In this document: positions 35,747-44,871 of the stretch, in pieces
How positions within the stretch are numbered: the first letter of the stretch is position 1
How the letters are laid out: the number at the start of each line of letters is the position of its first letter
Assembly: GCA_022483045.1 (NCBI GenBank)
Contig: JAKVOA010000001.1
Span: 143,750 to 207,749 of the forward strand
Length of the DNA stretch: 64,000 nucleotides
Origin: Oscillospiraceae bacterium
GTDB taxonomy: Bacteria; Bacillota; Clostridia; Oscillospirales; Acutalibacteraceae
Direction of reading: 5' to 3'
Notes under the pieces: generated by a model
Databases searched by the model: none
The model's input: the letters and a program-made list of their open reading frames with translations, nothing else
What the model was told of the DNA's origin: nothing
Made by a program: the position numbers and the translations under genes

Positions 35747-35793
35747 AAAAGGCCCCCAATCGCAGGAAAAACTGCGGCTGGAGGTCTTTGTTT
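35747..35793 (+). terminator. Probable terminator after the GH2 gene
   Basis: AAAGGCCCCCAATCGCAG and CTGCGGCTGGAGGTCTTT form an imperfect 17-bp stem closing on GAAAAA, followed by T-rich sequence. Confidence 0.65.
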
Positions 35794-35862
35794 ATATATA
35801 AGGGAAAAGAAAACAGTTCTTAGAATCGTTTAAAGGGCAGAGAAAGAGGGCCAGTTGTTAAG

Positions 35863-37380
35863 TCATTTTGCCAGCTGCTGAAAACTGTCTTTCAGGCAGG
35901 AGTAGAGCCCAGTGTAAATGCGGTAAAAATGTTCGTACTGCGGAATGTTTTCGGGGATAGGTTTGCAGGTGGAGCTGGTGCTGACAAACTGTGCGCAGGC
36001 TTCCTGTACGCTTGGGAACATGCCAGCACCCACGCCGGCAAGAATCGCCACGCCCAGTGCCGGCCCCTCGGACTGCACCGTGCTGACAGGGCAGGCATAG
36101 ACGTCTGCAAGCATCTGGCGCCACAGCGGGCTGGTTCCGCCGCCGCCGCAGGCCATCATTTCCTCTATGGAAACGCCCATTTCCTTGAGCACTTCATAGC
36201 AGTCACGCAGGGAATAGGTGACACCCTCCATCACGGCACGCAGCAGGTCACGCCGTGTGTGAATACCCGAAAGCCCGACAAAGGCGCCGCGGCAGTTAGA
36301 GTCCAGGTGGGGTGAACGCTCGCCCATCAGGTAGGGCAGGTAAAGCAGGCGGTTTGCACCGATCGGTGATTTTCCCGCTTCGCGGTCCAGCAGTGCATAG
36401 GAGCTTACCCCCATGGCTTCGGCAGTCTGTATTTCTGCATTGCAGAAATTATTGCGGAACCATTTAAGCGAAAGCCCCGCTGCCTGGGTGACGCCCATTA
36501 CATGCCAGCAACCCGGCACTGCACAGCAGAAGGTATGTACGCGCCCCTTTGGGTCAATCGAAATCTTTGAGGTGTGCGCAAATACAACGCCGCTGGTGCC
36601 AATCGTTGTAAAGGCGTGCCCATCCTGTACAATTCCGGTGCCGACTGCGGCGGCAGCGTTGTCGCCTGCACCGCCGACTACCGGTGTGCCTGCGGCAAGG
36701 CCGGTCTGCTTTGCAATTTCCGGCAGTACTTCGCCGGTGATTTCCGGCGATTCGTAGACTTTGGCCAGCAGGGCAGGGTCTATTTCCAGTTTCTGCAGCA
36801 CTTCTTGGCTCCACTGCCGCTTGGGTACATCCAGCAGTTGCATACCGGAAGCATCACTTACTTCGGTGGCAAATTCTCCGGTCAAGATAAAGCGGATGTA
36901 ATCTTTTGGCAGCAGAATGTGTGCACAGCGGGCGTAATTTTCCGGCTCATGGCGGCGCACCCACAGAATCTTAGAGGCTGTAAAACCAGCCAGCGCGGGA
37001 TTGGCGGTAATTTGAATCAGCCGGTCGCGGCCGATGCGCTCAGTGATTTCGGCGCACTCAGCTTCTGTACGCTGATCGCACCAGATGATGGCGGGGCGGA
37101 TGACGCGGTTCTCTTTGTCGAGCATAACTAGGCCGTGCATCTGCCCAGAAAGGCCGATGCCCTTTACCGCGTGCGGGTCGACGCCAGTTTTTTGCAGCAC
37201 CGCGGCAATGGTTGTAAGCACTGCGTTTTTCCAGTCCTCCGGGGCCTGCTCAGCCCAGCCGTTGCGTGGCTGTGAAAGCGGATATTCCTGGCTGGCGCTT
37301 GCGAGCGGGTGGCAGTTTTCGTCAAATAAAACAGTCTTTGTGGCAGAGGTGCCTAGGTCAACGCCGATGAGGTATTTCAT
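35863..37380 (-). CDS. xylB: Xylulokinase-type FGGY kinase
   Basis: A 505-residue FGGY-family sugar kinase. Residues 5-13 (IGVDLGTSA) form the phosphate loop; the family signature GLSGQMHGLVMLD and WCDQRT follow. The second domain has GGAGDNAAAAVGTG, TTIGTSGVVFAH and a GGGGTSPLWRQMLADV motif. This pattern matches XylB, which phosphorylates D-xylulose with ATP. With the isomerase encoded nearby, the two could form an isomerase-kinase route for xylose or another pentose/deoxyhexose. The gene lies 32 bases downstream of the LacI regulator, in one operon. Confidence 0.93.
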   Translation of the reverse strand: MKYLIGVDLGTSATKTVLFDENCHPLASASQEYPLSQPRNGWAEQAPEDWKNAVLTTIAAVLQKTGVDPHAVKGIGLSGQMHGLVMLDKENRVIRPAIIWCDQRTEAECAEITERIGRDRLIQITANPALAGFTASKILWVRRHEPENYARCAHILLPKDYIRFILTGEFATEVSDASGMQLLDVPKRQWSQEVLQKLEIDPALLAKVYESPEITGEVLPEIAKQTGLAAGTPVVGGAGDNAAAAVGTGIVQDGHAFTTIGTSGVVFAHTSKISIDPKGRVHTFCCAVPGCWHVMGVTQAAGLSLKWFRNNFCNAEIQTAEAMGVSSYALLDREAGKSPIGANRLLYLPYLMGERSPHLDSNCRGAFVGLSGIHTRRDLLRAVMEGVTYSLRDCYEVLKEMGVSIEEMMACGGGGTSPLWRQMLADVYACPVSTVQSEGPALGVAILAGVGAGMFPSVQEACAQFVSTSSTCKPIPENIPQYEHFYRIYTGLYSCLKDSFQQLAK

Positions 37381-37412
37381 GCAGGGAACAACTCCTTTTC
37401 TGTATAGCGGTT

Positions 37413-38456
37413 TTATATTTTAGAAGCATCGGATGGAAAGCTTTCTGTAATGCGAATTTGATTATCCATAAGAATGCGGCCGCTGGCCGGCACTTCGCCG
37501 GTCAAAAGATTGCGGTAAGCGGCCTGTACCGCTTCATAGCCCTGCCGGTAGGGCTGCTGGTCGATAACGGCCTGAATAAAGCCCTGCTCCAGAAATTCCC
37601 GCACCTGCGGGGTGGTATCGAAGCAGACAATTTTCGGCGCATTGCCGGGGCGCACTTCCTCCACTGCGCGGCACACGCCGTACGTGCCCGCGGCAGATAA
37701 AAACAGAGCATCAATTTCCGGGTGGTCCCGCAGCAGATGTTTTGCGTTGCTGTAGCCGATGATATCGTCATCTTCCGTGGCAATTTCGCCTATAACCTGA
37801 AAACCAGGACAGTTTTGCCGCATGGCTGTGCAAAATCCTGCAATGCGCTGAGCATGGCCCAAAAGCTGCCGTGAACCGGAAACAATGCCCAGATGTGCCT
37901 GCCCGCCGGTAATCAGCCGCAAAGCGCCGCAGGCAAGCCGCCCGCCGGCTGTGTAGTTGCTGCCGACATAGCAGACGCGGCTGCTGCCCTCAATATCTGT
38001 ATTGATAGTAACTACAGGCTTGCCCGCTTTGGTCAAAGCATTGATTTCGTGCAGCACAGCCGGCCGGTTCACCGGCGTCAGCACCAGCGCATGAAAGTCT
38101 GGCGGAAGAGAGCGCATTTTTTCCGCCAGAGAAGCGTCATCGTAGCCTTTGCAGGTATAAAGCCGCACCCGCACACCAAAGTCGGTCAGTTCCTCTGCTG
38201 CGGCGCGGATACCGCGGATGATTTCGTCAAAGAACGGGTTCCCTTCCGAGCAGAGCAGCACCGCAATGACATAGGACTTTTTGCGTGCGGCCAGTGCTTT
38301 GCCGGCCATGTTTGGCTGGTAGCCCAGCTGCTCTGCAACCCGGCGCACCAGCGCCTCTTTTTCCGGCGCAACATGCCCGCGACTGTTGAGTACACGGTCT
38401 ACTGTTCCGCGGGAAACACCGCTGAGTTCCGAGATTTGTTTGATGGTGACGGCCAT
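37413..38456 (-). CDS. LacI family transcriptional regulator
   Basis: A 347-residue regulator. The N-terminal helix-turn-helix is VTIKQISELSGVSRGTVDRVLNSRGHVAPEK, then the hinge GYQPNMAGKALAARK and a periplasmic-binding-like sugar domain (VIAVLLCSEGNPFFDEIIRGI). It starts at ATG 38456 with AAGGGGGC nearby; a further GTG/ATG upstream lies on the operator. The regulator probably represses its own operon and the divergent DUF4867/isomerase operon through two matching operators. Confidence 0.95.
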   Translation of the reverse strand: MAVTIKQISELSGVSRGTVDRVLNSRGHVAPEKEALVRRVAEQLGYQPNMAGKALAARKKSYVIAVLLCSEGNPFFDEIIRGIRAAAEELTDFGVRVRLYTCKGYDDASLAEKMRSLPPDFHALVLTPVNRPAVLHEINALTKAGKPVVTINTDIEGSSRVCYVGSNYTAGGRLACGALRLITGGQAHLGIVSGSRQLLGHAQRIAGFCTAMRQNCPGFQVIGEIATEDDDIIGYSNAKHLLRDHPEIDALFLSAAGTYGVCRAVEEVRPGNAPKIVCFDTTPQVREFLEQGFIQAVIDQQPYRQGYEAVQAAYRNLLTGEVPASGRILMDNQIRITESFPSDASKI

Positions 38457-38470
38457 TTTTTGAGCCCCCT

Positions 38471-38484
38471 TGTGTACGTGCACA
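38471..38484. promoter_or_regulatory. LacI-type operator 1 (regulator/xylB side)
   Basis: TGTGTACGTGCACA is a near-palindrome differing by two bases from the second site at 38603. It lies just downstream of the -10 of the minus-strand promoter, covering the start of transcription. Confidence 0.8.
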
Positions 38485-38494
38485 TCATAGTATT

Positions 38495-38523
38495 ACTATA
38501 GAATAGGATTATGGATTTGTCAA
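38495..38523 (-). promoter_or_regulatory. Sigma-A promoter of lacI-xylB operon
   Basis: On the minus strand TTGACA (38518-38523), 17 bases, TATAGT (38495-38500). Confidence 0.82.
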
Positions 38524-38602
38524 CCAAAAAGTTTTCAGTAATTAGCAAAATTTCTGTTGACATTCTGCAAGTTTCATGATAGGTTATAAGAAGTAAAGAA
38601 AA

Positions 38603-38616
38603 TGTGCCCGTGCACA
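38603..38616. promoter_or_regulatory. LacI-type operator 2 (DUF4867/isomerase side)
   Basis: TGTGCCCGTGCACA matches site 1 at 12 of 14 bases. It lies between the TTGACA at 38557-38562 (with a weak -10 near 38584) and the DUF4867 start at 38646. Confidence 0.8.
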
Positions 38617-38645
38617 TTTATGCACCACAAAAATAGGAGGACGAA

Positions 38646-39266
38646 ATGAAAATTCAAAGAATTGACACCCCGGCGTTTGTCCCTTACGGCCGGGTCATTC
38701 GGGGCTTTTCCTGTGCTGCTCTGCAGCAGGTCATGGAAAAGCTGCCTGCACCGGAAAGTGTGATTTACCAGCCCTCTGTTCCGGCACTGGAAGAGCTGCC
38801 GATTGCAAAAGAAATCAGCCAGCGGCTTTACGGCGGTCTGCCGGTACAGGTGGGCTGCTGCAACGGCGAAAACCGGAAATTGGATGCTGTGGAGTATCAC
38901 CGCAGCAGCGAAATCAATTACGCCGCGACCGACCTAGTTCTTCTGCTGGGTAAAGAACAGGAAGTAGACCCCGTGACGTTTCACTATGACACCGCGAAAA
39001 TGCAGGCGTTTTTAGTGCCTGCGGGCACCTTGCTGGAAGTGTACGCGACAACCCTGCACTATGCGCCTTGCCGCGCGGACGGAAAATTCCGCTGTATGGT
39101 CGCCTTGCCAAAGGGCACAAATGAACCGCTGCCTTTTGCGCCGCAGCAGACCGGCGAGGACGCTTTGCTTTTTGCCTGCAACAAATGGCTGATTGCGCAC
39201 CCGGAAAGCGGCCTGCAGAAAGACGGCGCGTTCATTGGCTTGACCGGAAGCAACCTGTCTGTGTAA
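38646..39266 (+). CDS. DUF4867 family protein
   Basis: A 206-residue protein of the DUF4867 family, with a cupin-like look: YGRVIRGFSC, GLPVQVGCCNGENRKLDAVEYHRSSEIN, FLVPAGTLLEVYATTLHYAPC and VALPKGTNEPLPF. Conserved His, Glu and Cys residues suggest a metal site. The family sits next to fucose/arabinose isomerase-type enzymes and sugar kinases in Firmicutes. It may act as a sugar mutarotase or lyxose isomerase-like enzyme, but no function is established. TAGGAGG at 38635-38640 precedes the ATG; isomerase is 49 bases downstream. Confidence 0.82.
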   Translation: MKIQRIDTPAFVPYGRVIRGFSCAALQQVMEKLPAPESVIYQPSVPALEELPIAKEISQRLYGGLPVQVGCCNGENRKLDAVEYHRSSEINYAATDLVLLLGKEQEVDPVTFHYDTAKMQAFLVPAGTLLEVYATTLHYAPCRADGKFRCMVALPKGTNEPLPFAPQQTGEDALLFACNKWLIAHPESGLQKDGAFIGLTGSNLSV

Positions 39267-39315
39267 AGTAAAAATTATTTATGTAACAATAAAATTTAAT
39301 TTGGAGGTTTTCGTT

Positions 39316-40803
<1,488 letters not shown>

Positions 40804-40825
40804 AAACACGGTACAATCAATATAG

Positions 40826-40866
40826 AAAGGCCTGTGCGGCTGTATTCGCAGCTGCACAGGCCTTTT
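40826..40866 (+). terminator. Terminator of the isomerase operon
   Basis: AAAGGCCTGTGCGGCTG (40826-40842) pairs with CAGCTGCACAGGCCTTTT (40849-40866). Confidence 0.92.
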
Positions 40867-40948
40867 GTCTGTATCAAAAAAGAATCACAGAAGATAAAAA
40901 AGAACCCCGAAAAGCGGCTTTTGCCGTTGCTTTCCGGGGCTTACTGTT

Positions 40949-41025
40949 TGGTGGACGTTACAGGACTCGAACCTGTGACCTTCCGCACGTCAAGCGGATG
41001 CTCTAGCCAGCTGAGCTAAACGTCC
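40949..41025 (-). tRNA. tRNA-Val (anticodon GAC), CCA encoded
   Basis: On the minus strand the acceptor stem GGACGTT pairs with AACGTCC, followed by A and an encoded CCA. T8 and A9 precede a D-arm with GCTC, and the T-arm reads CAGGTTCGAGTCCTG. The anticodon stem TCCGC/GCGGA encloses loop TTGACGT, giving GAC, which reads GUC valine codons. All arms are intact. Confidence 0.95.
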
Positions 41026-41056
41026 AAATCAATCCATACTTTAACAGCGCTTGATT

Positions 41057-41085
41057 ATTATACTGCACTGCGCAAAAAAAAGCAA
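41057..41085 (-). promoter_or_regulatory. Promoter of tRNA-Val
   Basis: On the minus strand TTGCTT (41080-41085), 17 bases, TATAAT (41057-41062), about 30 bases before the tRNA. Confidence 0.7.
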
Positions 41086-41121
41086 GTATTTTTTTAGCAC
41101 TTGGCGGAATTTGGCGTCACC

Positions 41122-41150
41122 TTGTTTTTCGCTGCGGCTTCCTTTATAAT
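41122..41150 (+). promoter_or_regulatory. Promoter of the patatin gene
   Basis: TTGTTT (41122-41127), 17 bases, TATAAT (41145-41150). Confidence 0.7.
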
Positions 41151-41206
41151 AGACCATAGTTTGATTTTTTTGTAACAATAAGGCAAGCAATGGAGGGATA
41201 CGCTTT

Positions 41207-42061
41207 ATGCCTACAGGTTTGGTGTTGGAAGGCGGGGGCCTGCGCGGTGTTTACACTGCAGGAGTGCTGGATGAATTTATGAAGAATAAAATTTCCTTTC
41301 CGTCTGTATATGCGGTTTCTGCCGGGGCGTGCTGTTCGCTCAGCTACCTTTCTGGGCAGTATGAGCGAAATAAGGATATTTTTTACCATTATGTTCCGGA
41401 TGACCGCTATGTCAGTTTTAAAAACATGAGGGAAACAGGCTCCCTTTTTGGTTTTAATTTCATTTTCGGGGAGCTGTTTCACAAACTCAATCCGTTTGAT
41501 TATGAGGCGTTCCGCAAGTCTTCCGTGCGTCTGATGATCGGCGTAACGGATCTGCTTACCGGAAAGGAAGCGTACTTTACCAACAGCGATATGGACGAAA
41601 ACTTTTTGCCGGTGCAGGCCTCCAGTTCGCTGCCGTTTTGGTCGCCGATTGTCTGGATTAACGGCCGGCCTTATATGGATGGCGGCCTTGCCGCGCCGGT
41701 GCCGTATGAGCGCTCGATTCAGGATGGCAACGGCCGCAATGTCGTGGTGCTGACACGCGACCTTTCTTACCGCAAGCGCTTTGCACCGGATTATCCGCGC
41801 GGGATGATTCATGTACATTACCGTGACTACCCGAATTTTGTCAAGACACTGGAGCGCCGGGGGTACCTTTACAACCGCCAGATGGCCTTTATCCGCCAGC
41901 AGGAGCGCGCCGGAAACATGGTGGTCATTCGCCCAAGCTCACCTATCAATCTGGGGCGCTGCGAGAAAGATGCGCAAAAACTGCTGAAAGTGTATTATCT
42001 GGGCCGGCGTGATGCCGCGGCCCGCATTTCGGCCGTCAAAGCGCTGACTGCAAAAAAATAA
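41207..42061 (+). CDS. Patatin-like phospholipase
   Basis: A 284-residue serine acyl hydrolase of the bacterial patatin type (RssA/YjjU-like). The oxyanion loop is EGGGLRGVY (residues 8-16), the nucleophile S38 lies in AVSAGA where the first Gly of GxSxG is replaced by Ala, and the catalytic Asp is in YMDGGLAAPVP. It should hydrolyse lipid acyl esters in the cytoplasm. The C-terminal part (MVVIRPSSPINLGRCEKD) is typical of the clostridial subgroup. The length is normal. GGAGGG at 41191-41196 precedes the ATG. It is monocistronic. Confidence 0.93.
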   Translation: MPTGLVLEGGGLRGVYTAGVLDEFMKNKISFPSVYAVSAGACCSLSYLSGQYERNKDIFYHYVPDDRYVSFKNMRETGSLFGFNFIFGELFHKLNPFDYEAFRKSSVRLMIGVTDLLTGKEAYFTNSDMDENFLPVQASSSLPFWSPIVWINGRPYMDGGLAAPVPYERSIQDGNGRNVVVLTRDLSYRKRFAPDYPRGMIHVHYRDYPNFVKTLERRGYLYNRQMAFIRQQERAGNMVVIRPSSPINLGRCEKDAQKLLKVYYLGRRDAAARISAVKALTAKK

Positions 42062-42071
42062 AGAAAGAACC

Positions 42072-42115
42072 AAAGACGGGGAGCCGCAGATACCACTCCT
42101 TCCGTCTTTTCTTTT
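42072..42115 (+). terminator. Terminator of the patatin gene
   Basis: AAAGACGG (42072-42079) pairs with CCGTCTTT (42102-42109), followed by T-rich sequence. Confidence 0.75.
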
Positions 42116-42283
42116 ACAAGCGGTGAAGAGAGCAGCCCTGTTTCCAATAGACAGTGCATGATTTGTAAATTTTTGGTTTGCTTTTGTGCCGGTTTTGCAG
42201 CCGGGTATTCACCGCTTTTCATAAAAGACAGAGAGCATGAAAGTATCCTTTTGTGGGGAATCCCGTAGAGCAGCGGACTCCCT

Positions 42284-42312
42284 TGACTTTTACAGGGGAT
42301 TCTGTTATGCTT
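42284..42312 (+). promoter_or_regulatory. Promoter of the NifX-like gene
   Basis: TTGACT (42284-42289), 17 bases, TATGCT (42307-42312). Confidence 0.6.
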
Positions 42313-42435
42313 GCATGGTAAGAGAAATACAGAGTTTTCCAGATTAGGGAGAAAATTAAGCAGCCTTTTGCCGCAAAATGGCTGCCCCTGCGAGTGGAAA
42401 AATTTGTTTTTCAATGCGGCTCTATACACCTGCCG

Positions 42436-42457
42436 ACAGCCGCTGCGGCTGTTTTTC
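42436..42457 (+). terminator. Terminator-like hairpin in the leader of the NifX-like gene
   Basis: ACAGCC (42436-42441), loop GCTGC, GGCTGT (42447-42452), followed by TTTTC. It lies between promoter and gene, so it could act as an attenuator. Confidence 0.5.
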
Positions 42458-42516
42458 TGTGTGGAAAATACAGGAAAACATAAGACTGCCGGACGACAAA
42501 ACGGAGGAAAGAACAA

Positions 42517-42888
42517 ATGAAAATTGCGGTACCTTATGATGAAAACGGAATGGTTTTTCAGCACTTTGGGCATACCCAGACTTTTAAGATTTATACGACC
42601 AATGAAAAGGACATATACTCGTCTGCACTGCTGGAAACCAACGGCAGCGGCCACGGCGCACTGGCCCTTCTGCTGAAGCAGAACAATGTGGATGTTCTGA
42701 TTTGCGGCGGCATTGGCGGCGGCGCAAAGACTGCGCTTGCTAAAGTCAATATTGTAGTTTATCCCGGTGTCAATGGCAGCGCGGACCAGTCGGTGCAGGC
42801 TTTGTTAAACGGCACCTTGCTTTACAATGCCAATGCGCAGTGCCAGCATCACAGCGGCCAAACCTGCGGTGAGCACAAGTGCCTGTAA
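42517..42888 (+). CDS. NifX/NifB-related iron-molybdenum cofactor-binding domain protein
   Basis: A 123-residue protein of the dinitrogenase iron-molybdenum cofactor-binding family (ribonuclease-H-like fold). It has MKIAVPYDENGMVFQHFGHTQTFKIY, LLKQNNVDVLICGGIGGGAKTAL and a C-terminal His/Cys tail (CQHHSGQTCGEHKC) that may bind metal. No nitrogenase genes are near. Stand-alone members in Clostridia have no established function; a metal cluster carrier or sensor role is possible. GGAGGAAAG at 42502-42510 precedes the ATG. Confidence 0.88.
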   Translation: MKIAVPYDENGMVFQHFGHTQTFKIYTTNEKDIYSSALLETNGSGHGALALLLKQNNVDVLICGGIGGGAKTALAKVNIVVYPGVNGSADQSVQALLNGTLLYNANAQCQHHSGQTCGEHKCL

Positions 42889-42979
42889 GACAAAACGAGA
42901 AGGACAGAGTTTCCCTTTTCCTGTGCTTCTAAAAAAGTGCTGCTTTTGCGCAGACCCAGCCCAAAAATTCTATAAAAAC

Positions 42980-43019
42980 AACTACCCGCCGAAAGAACTT
43001 TTTTCGGCGGGTAGTTTTG
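42980..43019 (+). terminator. Terminator of the NifX-like gene
   Basis: ACTACCCGCCGAAA pairs with TTTCGGCGGGTAGT over 14 bp, followed by TTTGT. Confidence 0.9.
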
Positions 43020-43032
43020 TGTGAGGCTATGC

Positions 43033-43182
43033 TTATTCTGCAAAGCGGATAAAATCTGTAAAGGGAGATGTGATGGACATACTGAATAAGGTTTTCCCGT
43101 TTTCGACGGGACGGTTGTCCGTTTCAATTCTCAGCCAACTATGTGTATTATCGGGTAAACAAGGGTTATATCGAGTGTTTCG
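43033..43182 (-). CDS. Short unassigned reading frame, doubtful
   Basis: The minus strand encodes up to 50 residues ending WLRIETDNRPVENGKTLFSMSITSPFTDFIRFAE, which has a natural amino acid mix. I do not recognise it. There is no clear ribosome binding site or promoter. It may be the tail of a lost gene. The rest of the 240-bp gap before the metal transporter shows only small hairpins such as CCCGTTTTCGACGGG. Confidence 0.25.
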   Translation of the reverse strand, partial: RNTRYNPCLPDNTHSWLRIETDNRPVENGKTLFSMSITSPFTDFIRFAE

Positions 43183-43261
43183 CATCGAATTTTGCCGTAC
43201 ATAAATGCCGCACATCTGTTTTGGCAGGCCGTTTTGTATTTTGTGCGGCTTTGTGCAGGCT

Positions 43262-44107
43262 TCAGGCACGCTCAGCCCGCCGTCCTAAGAAGAAAGAAAT
43301 AAAGAAAATAACGGCGGAAACCAGTACAATCGTGCCGCCGGCAGCTGTGCCTGCGTAGTAGCTGAGAATCAGGCCGGAAACACCCGAAAATAGACTGATG
43401 CCGATCGACCAGAAGTGATAGCTGCGCATAGAGCGGGCTAGGTTGCGCGCCGCTGCGGCCGGCAGCACCAGCAGGGAATTGATGAGCAGAATGCCGACCC
43501 ACTTAATGGTACTGGTCACCAAAATGGCAATTAGCAGCACAAAGATGTTTTGCAGCAGCTTGACCGGTATGTTTTTACTGGCGGCAAGGTCCGCGTTGAT
43601 ACTGGTCAGCAGAAATTTATTAAAGAAGAAAACCCACAGCAGAATCACCGCGACCAGCAGCACCGCCAGCATAAGAATCTCTTTTGGTTGTACGGTCAGA
43701 ATATCGCCGATTAAATAGCCAGAGTATTTTGCAAAGCCGCCTGTTGCCGAGAGCAGCACAATGCCCAGCGCCATACCCACCGAAGAAAATACGCTGATAA
43801 TGGTGTCTGCACTGGAGGTGCCGCTGCCGATAACTGCCGAAATGCCCAGTGCAAACAGCAGGGCAAAACCCATCATCGAGAGCAGGTAATTGTCGGTGCC
43901 CAGCAGCACGCCGATTGCAATGCCCGTCAGGGCAGAGTGCCCCAGTGCATCGCTAAAGAAAGACAGCTTGTTGTTGACAATCATAGTGCCTACCAGCCCA
44001 AACAGGGGGGTAATCAGCAGAATAGCCAGCAGAGCGTTTTTCATATAGGCAAATTCTGTCCAGTCAAAGGGCAGAATTGTATCGATAAAAGCATAAATAT
44101 AACTCAA
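43262..44107 (-). CDS. Metal ABC transporter permease (ZnuB/MntB type)
   Basis: A 281-residue permease of the ABC-3 family with about eight membrane helices. The family pattern is FFSDALGHSALTGIAIG near residue 50, GDILTVQPKEI near 137 and LLINSLLVLPAAAARNLARS near 205. It moves zinc or manganese through the membrane. Its start overlaps the ATPase gene by four bases. Three genes (binding protein, ATPase, permease) form a complete importer read right to left. Confidence 0.94.
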   Translation of the reverse strand: MSYIYAFIDTILPFDWTEFAYMKNALLAILLITPLFGLVGTMIVNNKLSFFSDALGHSALTGIAIGVLLGTDNYLLSMMGFALLFALGISAVIGSGTSSADTIISVFSSVGMALGIVLLSATGGFAKYSGYLIGDILTVQPKEILMLAVLLVAVILLWVFFFNKFLLTSINADLAASKNIPVKLLQNIFVLLIAILVTSTIKWVGILLINSLLVLPAAAARNLARSMRSYHFWSIGISLFSGVSGLILSYYAGTAAGGTIVLVSAVIFFISFFLGRRAERA

Positions 44108-44847
44108 TGTCCGCTGCCTCCTGCCAATTTCAGGCCGAATGTTTCCTGTACGGCGTCTGTACGCATAACCTGGTCGACCGGGCCGCTGACAATGACCGTG
44201 TGATTAATCAGTGCAGCGCGGGTTGCGTATTTCAGTACATGCGAAAGGTCGTGCGACACCAAAATAATCGGCATTGCGTGCTGTTTGCGCATGTGCGTTA
44301 CCAAATCGTAAAACAGCTCAATGCCGCGCCGGTCAACTGCAGAAACCGGTTCGTCCAGCAGCAGCAGGTCAGGCATGGGCGTCAGCGCAAAAGCCAGCAG
44401 CACGCGCTGCAGTTCACCGCCAGAGAGCGCCCCCAGCCGCTTTGGCAGCAGGTCAGGTGAGCCGCCCACTTTCTGCAGCATCTTTGCGGCAAGGTCTTTC
44501 TGTTCTTTGCGGTGGCCAAGCCAAACCGGAAAGCGGGTCAGGTTTGCGCTGAGCATATCCAGCACAGTGACCGGCGTTGCCCGGTCAAAGACAAGGTTTT
44601 GCGGCACATAGCCAATATGCGGGTCTTTGAGCACGCTGCCGTCTGCGCTGTGAAAAGTGATGGTGCCTGTATACGGCAGGCGCCCCAGCAGCGCTTTCAG
44701 CAGTGTGCTTTTTCCGGCACCGTTTTGGCCTATCAGGGCCATAATTTCGCCGTGGTGTACATCTAAATTGACATCGTGCAAAATCTGTGCACCGTGCCGG
44801 CGAACGCCGAGGCTGCGGATTTGTGTACTGCATTTGCAGGATTCCAT
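44104..44847 (-). CDS. Metal ABC transporter ATP-binding protein (ZnuC/MntA type)
   Basis: A 247-residue ABC ATPase. Walker A is GQNGAGKSTLLKAL (about 39-52), the signature is LSGGELQRVLLAFAL, Walker B is LLLLDEPVSAVD and the switch is VSHDLSHV. It powers the adjacent metal permease. It lies 24 bases after the binding protein gene. Confidence 0.95.
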   Translation of the reverse strand: MESCKCSTQIRSLGVRRHGAQILHDVNLDVHHGEIMALIGQNGAGKSTLLKALLGRLPYTGTITFHSADGSVLKDPHIGYVPQNLVFDRATPVTVLDMLSANLTRFPVWLGHRKEQKDLAAKMLQKVGGSPDLLPKRLGALSGGELQRVLLAFALTPMPDLLLLDEPVSAVDRRGIELFYDLVTHMRKQHAMPIILVSHDLSHVLKYATRAALINHTVIVSGPVDQVMRTDAVQETFGLKLAGGSGH

Positions 44848-44871
44848 AAAAATTCCTCCTTTTGTCCGCTT

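Larger units (their letters stand above)
42116..42516 (+). other. Structured 400-bp intergenic region before the NifX-like gene
   Basis: No gene is convincing here. A perfect 10-bp inverted repeat, AAGCGGTGAA (42118-42127) and TTCACCGCTT (42208-42217), closes an 80-base interior with smaller stems. GAATCCC/GGGATTC near 42260/42297 forms another arm. A promoter (TTGACT 42284-42289, 17 bases, TATGCT 42307-42312) gives a 200-base leader that contains a hairpin with T-run at 42436-42456. This looks like one or more structured RNAs of unknown class. Confidence 0.5.

Noticed and set aside
42311..42520. 69-codon frame before the NifX-like gene
   Set aside because: It begins on the -10 box, contains a terminator-like hairpin and overlaps the next start, so it is taken as leader RNA.
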